Positions 6,881 through 11,946 of a stretch of DNA of 11,946 bases are shown here, piece by piece. Within the stretch, counting starts at the first letter, position 1; each line of letters starts with the position of its first letter. Position numbers and translations under genes: made by a program. This DNA is from Chloroflexota bacterium (lineage in GTDB: Bacteria > Chloroflexota > Dehalococcoidia > UBA1127 > JACQUN01). Where the stretch lies: NCBI GenBank assembly GCA_016210285.1, contig JACQUN010000170.1:1-11946 (forward strand), given 5' to 3'. The notes beneath the pieces were generated by a model. It made no database searches, was not told the DNA's origin, and was given only the letters and a program-made list of their open reading frames with translations.

Positions 6881-7771
6881 GTGCATGACTTCACCTTCCA
6901 TACGCCGCGCTCCCTGGACGAGGCATTTGCCATGCTGGAACAGTACGGCGAGGACGCCCGCCTCATCGCCGGGGGGACGGCGCTGGTCCTGCTGATGAAG
7001 CAGCGCCTGGCCCAGCCCGCCCACCTGGTGAACCTTCTTGGCATCCCCGTCCTGGGCCGCCTGGAGGTGACCGATGGGAGCCTGCGGGCCGGGGCGACCT
7101 GCTCCCAACGGGCTCTGGAGGTGTCCCCCGCTGCGCAGCAGGGCTGGCCGCTCCTGGCCGAGACCTACCGCCAGGTGGCCTCAGTGCGCATCCGCAACAT
7201 GGCCACCGTCGGCGGCGGGCTCGCCCACGCCGACCCTAACCAGGACCCACCCCCCTCCCTCATTGCCCTGGGGGCGACAGTCCGTGTGGTCTCCCAGAAG
7301 GGGGAGCGCACCCTGCCTGTGGAGGCGCTTTACAAGGGCTACTTCGAGACAGCTCTTGAGACGGGAGAGGTGGTCACGGAAGTGGTCGTCCCTCCCGCAC
7401 CTTCTCGCAGCGGCGGCGCCTTCATCAAGTTCCTGCCCCGCAGCGCCGACGACTACGCCACCATCTCCGCAGCCGCCTTGCTCCATCTCGACTCGGAAGG
7501 CATATGTCGGGAAGCCAGGATAGCCCTGGGCTCCGCAGGCCCGGTGCCCATCCGGGCCCGGCGCGCCGAGGCTGCGCTGCGGGGGCAGCGCCTCACGCCC
7601 GCCCTGCTCCGGGAGGCAGCCGCCCTTGTCAAAGAGGAGGTGGACCCCGTCGAGGACGTCCGGGGCTCCGCCGCCTACAAGCGGGACATGGCTGCCGTCA
7701 TCGCCCAGCGCGCCCTGGAGCGGGCCCTTCAACGCTGCGGAGGGCAGGCTCAAGCACAGGTCAGACCATGA
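6881..7771 (+). CDS. Xanthine dehydrogenase family, FAD-binding (medium) subunit
   Basis: This 296-residue CoxM-type flavoprotein takes electrons from the 2Fe-2S subunit and hands them to an acceptor. The N-terminal PCMH-type FAD domain shows AGGT (30-33) and TVGGGLAHADP (109-119), the two conserved FAD-pyrophosphate loops. The first has Ala where AGGTDL usually has Asp. The C-terminal region (about 180-285) matches the CO dehydrogenase flavoprotein C-terminal domain. No cysteine-rich insertion is present, so the 4Fe-4S domain of 4-hydroxybenzoyl-CoA reductase beta subunits is absent. The start is GTG at 6881, 3 bases after the previous stop, with GGAG about 9 bases upstream. It ends in an ATGA overlap with the CoxG-like gene, indicating translational coupling. 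Confidence 0.93.
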   Translation: MHDFTFHTPRSLDEAFAMLEQYGEDARLIAGGTALVLLMKQRLAQPAHLVNLLGIPVLGRLEVTDGSLRAGATCSQRALEVSPAAQQGWPLLAETYRQVASVRIRNMATVGGGLAHADPNQDPPPSLIALGATVRVVSQKGERTLPVEALYKGYFETALETGEVVTEVVVPPAPSRSGGAFIKFLPRSADDYATISAAALLHLDSEGICREARIALGSAGPVPIRARRAEAALRGQRLTPALLREAAALVKEEVDPVEDVRGSAAYKRDMAAVIAQRALERALQRCGGQAQAQVRP

Positions 7772-8217
7772 GGCTCCAGTTCCAGTGCGCCGTGCCTGCA
7801 GGACGGGCGAAGGTCTGGGAACTCCTCCAGGACATGGGCCACGCCGCCCTCTGCATCCCGGGCGTCGAGGGGGTGCAGCCCCAGGGCGATGATACCTATG
7901 CAGGAACTATGCGGGTGCGGCTGGGGGCCGTGAGCCTGACCCTGGAGGGCAGGCTGACGCTTCAGCAGCGGGATGATGCGCGCCAGCGGATGGTCATGGC
8001 GGTAGAGGGCCGGGAGCGACGCGTGGGCGGAGCCGTCCAGGGAACCATCACACTGGAGCTGGGTGAGCCAGCGCCCGGGCACACGGCGCTGGGCATACAG
8101 GCCGACCTTGCCTTCCTGGGCAAGCTGGGGGAGCTGGGCCAGTCGGTCATCCGCCACAAGGCCGAGGCGACCCTGCGGGAGTTTGCCCAAGCCGTGGGGC
8201 AGCAGGCCGGCGGGTAG
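7768..8217 (+). CDS. CoxG-like SRPBCC family protein
   Basis: This 149-residue protein has the CoxG signature: a conserved Trp17 in KVWELLQDM, CIPG at 29-32, then a run of beta-strands and a long C-terminal helix, as in SRPBCC/START-like hydrophobic-ligand pockets. In carboxydotrophs CoxG tethers CO dehydrogenase to the membrane and is implicated in electron transfer to quinone. Here it ends soon after the SRPBCC fold and lacks the extra C-terminal tail of the classical ~200-residue protein. The first base of its ATG overlaps the FAD subunit stop (ATGA, 7768-7771), so it is the last gene of the operon. It probably serves the molybdenum hydroxylase as a membrane-docking or electron-acceptor partner; that role is inferred from family and context. 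Confidence 0.85.
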   Translation: MRLQFQCAVPAGRAKVWELLQDMGHAALCIPGVEGVQPQGDDTYAGTMRVRLGAVSLTLEGRLTLQQRDDARQRMVMAVEGRERRVGGAVQGTITLELGEPAPGHTALGIQADLAFLGKLGELGQSVIRHKAEATLREFAQAVGQQAGG

Positions 8218-8389
8218 CACCGACCAGAACCATCTGTGACCGCATTCGCAGTGCTGTCAATCATGCGTGAGCAGATTCATGGCTGGGTCCCTTGACTGCC
8301 TCGGCCTTCGCCACGGTGGGTACGGCGCCACCGCCACCTCGCCTGCCGGCTCAAAGCGTTGAAGCGGGGCCAGAAGTCTGGCAAAACTC

Positions 8390-9151
8390 CTACTTCAATA
8401 GCTCCCGTGCCGCGGTCATACCCCACCAGGCCCAATCCCAGAGATACAGCTCTGCGTCGTTGAGGCTTGCAGCCCCTTTCCACTGGCGTATCAGACTGAG
8501 AAACGTTGGATCGTTCAGGTCCTGAAGCTGGTCCGCAATGGCAGCGATCTCTGGGGCGTTGCGGACCTCCACCGGCTTCACGGGAATGGCCGTGTAGGGC
8601 TCGACCGTGGGTGGTGTTCGCCCGGCCATGCTGTCATGCCGGAGTCTCAACAGAGCGGTCACCGCATTCACATACTTTCCGGCAGTCTCCTTCTTCTGGG
8701 TAAGGTCCTGAAGGGCCTTTTGTTTCTCTTTCAGCTCCTGCTCTAAAGCATCCCTGGCCTTTTCCCACTCCTGCTGTTGCCTCTTGAGCTCCCCCTGGAG
8801 TGAGGTCACCTCCTGCTGCAAGCTCTGGTTTTGGCGCTCAGCCGAGGCGAGGGTCTCTTTGAGCTTCGCAAGCTCATCGGTTTGGCTCTGGGGCAGTCCC
8901 TCCTCCCGGCCATCTGGTGTCCCCGCCGTGTCCCTCGGGGCTCGCCGTAGCTGCCCTTGCAGCTCATCCAACCTTCTCAGGAGATCTCGGTTCTTCCCTT
9001 CGGCATCTGCAAGCTGCTGGCGGGCAACATCGAGCTCTTCACCAACAAGAGCTAGCTCTCCCTGAGCCTTCTGGCTTTCATTCCAAATCCGAAGAGCCAG
9101 CACAGAGAGGGCGAGCAGGGCGACAAGCAGGAGCACTGCAAACCACTTCAC
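8390..9151 (-). CDS. Membrane-anchored coiled-coil protein of unknown function
   Basis: I do not recognise this 253-residue protein. It starts VKWFAVLLLVALLALSVLAL, a single hydrophobic segment (about 4-22) with no clear cleavage site, so it is probably an N-terminal membrane anchor. Two heptad-rich, Gln/Glu/Lys-heavy stretches (about 25-70 and 90-160) should form coiled coils, split by a Pro/Gly/Asp-rich linker. The final 90 residues are not coiled coil and include a Trp-rich end (LYLWDWAWWG). The GTG at 9151 is chosen because GGGGGGAAGAAG precedes it. An ATG at 9295 in the same frame would read through the tRNA gene and can be dismissed. It lies 91 bases downstream of the tRNA on the same strand and may share its transcript, with no own promoter evident. 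The tail is convergent with the CoxG operon. Confidence 0.72.
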   Translation of the reverse strand: MKWFAVLLLVALLALSVLALRIWNESQKAQGELALVGEELDVARQQLADAEGKNRDLLRRLDELQGQLRRAPRDTAGTPDGREEGLPQSQTDELAKLKETLASAERQNQSLQQEVTSLQGELKRQQQEWEKARDALEQELKEKQKALQDLTQKKETAGKYVNAVTALLRLRHDSMAGRTPPTVEPYTAIPVKPVEVRNAPEIAAIADQLQDLNDPTFLSLIRQWKGAASLNDAELYLWDWAWWGMTAARELLK

Positions 9152-9242
9152 GGCTTCTTCCCCCCCGTTCTGCGCGGCTGCACGACGCAGCAGATGAAGC
9201 CCAGGTCTCTGCAGGAGAAGATAGCACAGCGGACAGAAGACA

Positions 9243-9317
9243 TGGAGCGGGCAGGGGGATTCGAACCCCCGACTTTCTGCTTGGGAAGCAGACACTCTAC
9301 CGCTGAGTTACGCCCGC
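9243..9317 (-). tRNA. tRNA-Gly (anticodon CCC)
   Basis: The minus strand folds into a complete cloverleaf. A 7-bp acceptor stem pairs GCGGGCG with TGCCCGC, including one G-U. A 4-bp D stem pairs ACTC with GAGT around AGCGGTA. A 5-bp anticodon stem pairs TCTGC with GCAGA around loop TTCCCAA, placing CCC at 34-36. The variable loop has 5 bases, and the T stem pairs GGGGG with CCCCC around TTCGAAT. The discriminator is U (9246) and the 3' CCA is encoded (9243-9245). CCC reads the GGG glycine codon, which is common in this GC-rich DNA. A strong promoter lies immediately upstream. Confidence 0.97.
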
Positions 9318-9334
9318 CCGCTCCACTCAAGCCC

Positions 9335-9363
9335 ATTCTAGGGAAGCCGACCAGCAGTGTCAA
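9335..9363 (-). promoter_or_regulatory. Sigma-70-type promoter of tRNA-Gly
   Basis: On the minus strand a perfect -35 TTGACA (9358-9363) is followed by a 17-bp spacer and the -10 TAGAAT (9335-9340), five of six to consensus. Transcription would start near 9328, about 11 bases before the mature tRNA 5' end. This is the best promoter in the window and probably also drives the coiled-coil gene downstream, because no hairpin with a U-run follows the tRNA. Confidence 0.8.
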
Positions 9364-9443
9364 CAATGAGTCACCACGTCTTCTGCCGTGTCATCGCCCG
9401 TTTCTGCATGCTTCTTGTTCGCCCACCAGCGCGAGTTTGGCCC

Positions 9444-9473
9444 TTGTCCCCCTGGCGTAGAAACGGATACAAT
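9444..9473 (+). promoter_or_regulatory. Candidate promoter of the E2 acyltransferase gene
   Basis: TTGTCC (9444-9449) and TACAAT (9468-9473) are separated by 18 bp, four and five matches of six to the sigma-70 consensus. The predicted start near 9480 leaves a leader of about 90 bases. That leader contains the 9-bp direct repeat AAGGTCAGC at 9501-9509 and 9543-9551 (42 bp apart, four helical turns). The ribosome-binding site GGGAGG precedes the TTG start. Confidence 0.45.
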
Positions 9474-9569
9474 AGCGGCAGTTCCACCTTGCGCCTGTAG
9501 AAGGTCAGCCATTCACGAGCAGTCCGCCCGCTTGCCTATCGCAAGGTCAGCTCTTGAGGGAGGCATTCC

Positions 9570-10886
9570 TTGGCAACGAAACTGGTCATGCCCCAGATGG
9601 GTTATGACATGCAGCAGGGGCGCGTTGTCCGCTGGCTGAAGCAGGAGGGCCAGCCCGTGAACCGGGGGGAGCCGGTGGCTGAGATCGAGACGGACAAGGC
9701 CGTGGTGGAGATGGAGGCCTACGCCTCCGGGGTGCTGCGCAAGATCCTGGTCCCCGCGGGCACCACGGTCCCCGTGGGAACAGCCATCGGGATCATCGCT
9801 GGCGCGGAGGAGCCGATGCCGGAAGATACCCTGAGGGAAGCCGCCCCCGCCCAAGCCCGGCCCCCAGCTTCGCAGGTCCAGGCTCCAGCCGCTGCGCCAT
9901 CTCCGACCACCGAAGAGGTGCAAGCGGCTCCACCCGGCGAGCTAAGGGTTTCGCCGCTGGCGCGCCGCCTGGCCCAGGAGAAGGGAATAGACCTGGCGAA
10001 GGTCAGGGGCACAGGCCCGAGCGGTCGTATTGTCGAGAAGGACATCCTGGAGCATGAGAAGGGGGTGAAGGCACCCCCCGCTCCGGCGCAGGAGGCAACC
10101 CCGGCACCCGCAGCGCCCCCAGGGGAAGCGGCGCCCGCCGCTGCTCCCCGCGCCGCTGCGCCTCCCACAGCACCTGCACCGACGGAGAAGGCTGCCCCTC
10201 GCTACGTGGAGCTCTCCCGCATGCGCCAGGCCATCGCCCGCCTGACGGCGCGCAGCAAGCGGGAGGTCCCCCACTTTTACGTCACCGCTGACGTGGACAT
10301 GGCGGCAGCCATGGAGCTCCGCCAGCAGATCAACAAGGCCCTGGAGCCCCAGGGTGTGCGGGTCAGCGTCAACGATCTTATGGTGAAGGCGTGCGCCACG
10401 ACCCTGGCCAGGTTCCCCACGTTCAACTCCTTTTTCCGGGAAGACAGGCTTCAGGTCAACCCAACCATCAGCATCGGCATCGCCATCGCCCTGAAGGAGG
10501 ACCAGGGCCTCATCGTGCCCGCTATCACAGACTGCGGCTCCAAGTCCCTGGTGGACATCGCCAAGGCCAGCAAAGACCTGGTGGAGCGCGCCAACCAGGG
10601 CCGCCTGCGGGAGGAGGAGTATACCGGCGGCACCTTCAGCATCAGCAACCTGGGCATGTTCGATGTGGACAGCTTCACCGCCATCATCTTCCCGCCTCAG
10701 GCCGCGGTGCTGGCGGTAGGGGCCGTGCGCCAGCAGCCCGTCGTGCGGGAGGGCCAGGTCACCGCCTCCCAGATCATGAAGGCGACCCTCTCGGTGGACC
10801 ACCGGGTGGCCGACGGCGCCCAGGCGGCACGCTTCCTGAGCGAGGTGAAACGCCTGCTGGAGAACCCGCTCAGCCTGCTGGTGTAG
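9570..10886 (+). CDS. 2-oxoacid dehydrogenase complex E2, dihydrolipoamide acyltransferase
   Basis: This 438-residue protein is the core acyltransferase of a pyruvate- or branched-chain-type dehydrogenase complex, moving the acyl group from lipoamide to CoA. A single N-terminal lipoyl domain (about 3-78) carries the lipoylation site Lys43 in EIETDKAVVE. A linker leads to the peripheral subunit-binding domain (125-162, RVSPLARRLAQEKGIDL), followed by a flexible Ala/Pro linker (about 165-205). The catalytic domain (about 207-438) ends with the active-site motif DHRVADGA, His411 and Asp415. The start is TTG at 9570, with GGGAGG about 7 bases upstream; the reading frame gives the normal family N terminus from there. 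No E1 or E3 gene is beside it: upstream is a divergent tRNA and downstream is MarC. The 2-oxoacid used cannot be decided. Confidence 0.94.
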   Translation: MATKLVMPQMGYDMQQGRVVRWLKQEGQPVNRGEPVAEIETDKAVVEMEAYASGVLRKILVPAGTTVPVGTAIGIIAGAEEPMPEDTLREAAPAQARPPASQVQAPAAAPSPTTEEVQAAPPGELRVSPLARRLAQEKGIDLAKVRGTGPSGRIVEKDILEHEKGVKAPPAPAQEATPAPAAPPGEAAPAAAPRAAAPPTAPAPTEKAAPRYVELSRMRQAIARLTARSKREVPHFYVTADVDMAAAMELRQQINKALEPQGVRVSVNDLMVKACATTLARFPTFNSFFREDRLQVNPTISIGIAIALKEDQGLIVPAITDCGSKSLVDIAKASKDLVERANQGRLREEEYTGGTFSISNLGMFDVDSFTAIIFPPQAAVLAVGAVRQQPVVREGQVTASQIMKATLSVDHRVADGAQAARFLSEVKRLLENPLSLLV

Positions 10887-10899
10887 CCGCGCCCCATGA

Positions 10900-10950
10900 G
10901 GCTGTTGAAAGACCCTCACCTCCATCTCCTCTCCTCTTGTTAGGAGAGAG
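10900..10950. repeat. Repeat related to the left-end elements, with hairpin
   Basis: GGCTGTTGAAAGACCCT (10900-10916) begins 13 bases after the E2 stop and resembles both ends of the element at 41-194 (consensus around GCTGnTGAAAnA). It continues into a C/T-rich stretch with a hairpin, CTCTCCT (10929-10935) with AGGAGAG (10942-10948) around a 6-base loop. This echoes the hairpin at 223-250. It fills most of the gap between E2 and marC. It may act as a transcript-end structure, though no T-run follows. Confidence 0.5.
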
Positions 10951-10977
10951 GCGAGCACAGCGCGGAGACGATGTGGG

Positions 10978-11571
10978 ATGGTGTCCTTCTTTCGAGACGT
11001 GGGGCTGGCCTTTGTCCCGCTCTTTGTCGCCATAGACGCCATCGGCACAATCCCTGTGGTGATCTCCCTCACCCAGGACGTAACGGCCCGGCAAAGGGCC
11101 CGGATGGTCAACATCGCCATCCTGACCGCCGTCAGCGTGGGGGTTGGCTTTCTGTTCCTGGGCAAGTCTGTTCTGCGCTTGCTGGACATCAGTGTCGCCC
11201 ACTTCGCCATTGCTGGGGGGCTCGTGCTCCTCATCTTGGCGCTTCGGGACCTGACCGGGGGCAAGCTGCTGGATACCCCAGTGAAGGAGGAGCTGATCGA
11301 GGTGGTGCCCATCGGGACGCCCCTCACAGCGGGCCCGGCCACCATTGCCACCCTGCTCCTCCTGAGCGACCAGTACCCGGTGGGGGCAGTCCTCCTGAGC
11401 TTCGCCCTGAACCTTGTGGTGGCGTGGGCCATGTTCCATCAGGCTGGGGCCATCACCGGCTTCCTGGGGCAGGGAGGCCTGAAGGCGGTCTCCAAGGTCG
11501 CCAGCCTGCTCCTAGCCGCCATCGCCGTGCGGATGATATTTCAGGGCCTGCGCCCCGTGCTGGGGCTTTAG
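10978..11571 (+). CDS. MarC family integral membrane protein
   Basis: This 197-residue protein has about six hydrophobic segments (roughly 8-30, 43-62, 70-90, 112-128, 134-152 and 170-192), the topology and length of the MarC (UPF0056) family in the inner membrane. Family landmarks are visible: the opening FVPLFVAIDAIGTIPV and the re-entrant-like PLTAGPATIATLL (115-127). Despite the name, members have no proven role in antibiotic resistance and their transported substrate is unknown. The ATG at 10978 has GGAG about 10 bases upstream; a GTG one codon later is possible. It is on the same strand as the E2 gene but separated by a repeat and hairpin, so it is not clearly part of an operon. A TPP-enzyme gene follows 98 bases later. 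Confidence 0.9.
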   Translation: MVSFFRDVGLAFVPLFVAIDAIGTIPVVISLTQDVTARQRARMVNIAILTAVSVGVGFLFLGKSVLRLLDISVAHFAIAGGLVLLILALRDLTGGKLLDTPVKEELIEVVPIGTPLTAGPATIATLLLLSDQYPVGAVLLSFALNLVVAWAMFHQAGAITGFLGQGGLKAVSKVASLLLAAIAVRMIFQGLRPVLGL

Positions 11572-11669
11572 CGCGAGCCCCTTACTTGCAAAGCAGGCTT
11601 CCCACTACCGTGCCGCCAGACCCTGATGTAAGATGACGGCAGGGATTCCTCTCGGAGGGAGGAGAGAGC

Positions 11670-11942
11670 ATGGCCAGGATGAACGGGGGCCGCGCGGTGG
11701 TCGACTCCCTGCTTGCCCAGGGGGTGGATACCGCCTTCGGCGTCATCTCCGTCCACATGATGTCGGTGTACGACGCCCTGTACGACGTCCCGGACCGGCT
11801 CCGCTTTATCAGCGCACGCCACGAGCAGGCAGCGGCCTATGAGGCCGATGGCAACGCCAGGGCCACCGGGCGCCCGGGGGTATGCCACACCAGCACCGGG
11901 CCAGCGGCCGCCAACTCCGTGGGGGCCATGGGCCAGGCGTAA
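11670..11942 (+). CDS. Thiamine-diphosphate-binding enzyme, N-terminal part, with early in-frame stop
   Basis: The 90 residues match the N-terminal pyrimidine-binding domain of the acetolactate synthase/benzoylformate decarboxylase superfamily. The catalytic Glu52 lies in SARHEQAAAYEADGNARATG, followed by the conserved TSTGPAAAN (74-82). Relatives are about 530-600 residues long. Here the frame meets TAA at 11940-11942, directly after MGQA, where relatives typically read (E/D)AY. A single base change from a Tyr codon (TAC or TAT) to TAA explains this, and the next codon, GCA, still fits the family. The cause is either a nonsense mutation (pseudogene) or a base error at the edge. The ATG at 11670 has a strong ribosome-binding run, GGAGGGAGGAGAG. 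The exact reaction cannot be assigned from this domain alone. Confidence 0.75.
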   Translation: MARMNGGRAVVDSLLAQGVDTAFGVISVHMMSVYDALYDVPDRLRFISARHEQAAAYEADGNARATGRPGVCHTSTGPAAANSVGAMGQA

Positions 11943-11946
11943 GCAG

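Noticed and set aside
3846..8217. Aerobic CO dehydrogenase (cox) operon
   Set aside because: The gene set resembles coxMSLG, but the AYRCSFR active-site loop is missing and the order differs, so CO oxidation is not supported.
9152..9295. N-terminal extension of the coiled-coil protein starting at 9295
   Set aside because: It would translate through the tRNA-Gly gene. The GTG at 9151 has a purine-rich site just upstream and begins right at the membrane anchor.
9942..11432. 496-codon open frame on the minus strand across E2 and marC
   Set aside because: It spans two well-supported plus-strand genes and an intergenic repeat, and the product has no family features.
10978..11571. Antibiotic resistance function for the MarC protein
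   Set aside because: The family name is historical; members are not established resistance determinants and nothing here suggests one.

Overview
This window is GC-rich bacterial chromosomal DNA (by eye in the mid-60s percent GC). Genes are tightly packed with strong G/C third positions, and GTG and TTG starts occur. The mix of genes fits an uncultured environmental Chloroflexota (Dehalococcoidia-like) bacterium: an aldo/keto reductase, a bacterial sirtuin, RecF away from the dnaA-dnaN block, a CoxL/M/S/G-type molybdenum hydroxylase, an E2 acyltransferase, MarC and a TPP enzyme. That placement is inference; there is no rRNA or marker-protein comparison behind it.

Layout. Bases 1-44 hold the last codons of a gene that enters from the left. 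Positions 41-194 hold a small fold-back element flanked by an 8-bp direct repeat that contains that gene's stop codon. A run of C-rich stem-loops follows (223-320), then an extended -10 promoter and an aldo/keto reductase (448-1371, +). On the minus strand come a sirtuin (1579-2394), RecF (2454-3644) and the large molybdopterin subunit of a xanthine-dehydrogenase-family enzyme (3846-6086).

The other parts of that enzyme lie across a 0.3-kb divergent promoter region. A 2Fe-2S subunit (6413-6877), an FAD subunit (6881-7771) and a CoxG-like protein (7768-8217) form a tight plus-strand operon. Together they should assemble a cytoplasmic Mo/FeS/FAD hydroxylase. The large subunit lacks the Cys-containing CO dehydrogenase form I loop, so the substrate is unknown and CO is unlikely.

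A minus-strand membrane-anchored coiled-coil protein of unknown function (8390-9151) lies downstream of a tRNA-Gly(CCC) gene (9243-9317, -), which has a near-consensus sigma-70 promoter. On the plus strand follow a lipoyl-bearing 2-oxoacid dehydrogenase E2 (9570-10886, TTG start), a repeat related to the one at the left end (10900-10950), MarC (10978-11571) and the first 90 codons of a thiamine-diphosphate enzyme (from 11670). The last reading frame hits an in-frame TAA four bases before the window edge, where relatives carry a Tyr codon.

I see no CRISPR array, phage module, defence island or clearly new multi-gene system. The best leads are the split molybdenum hydroxylase of unknown substrate, the MITE-like element and its scattered relatives, the recF-sirtuin pair, and the unrecognised coiled-coil protein beside the tRNA.
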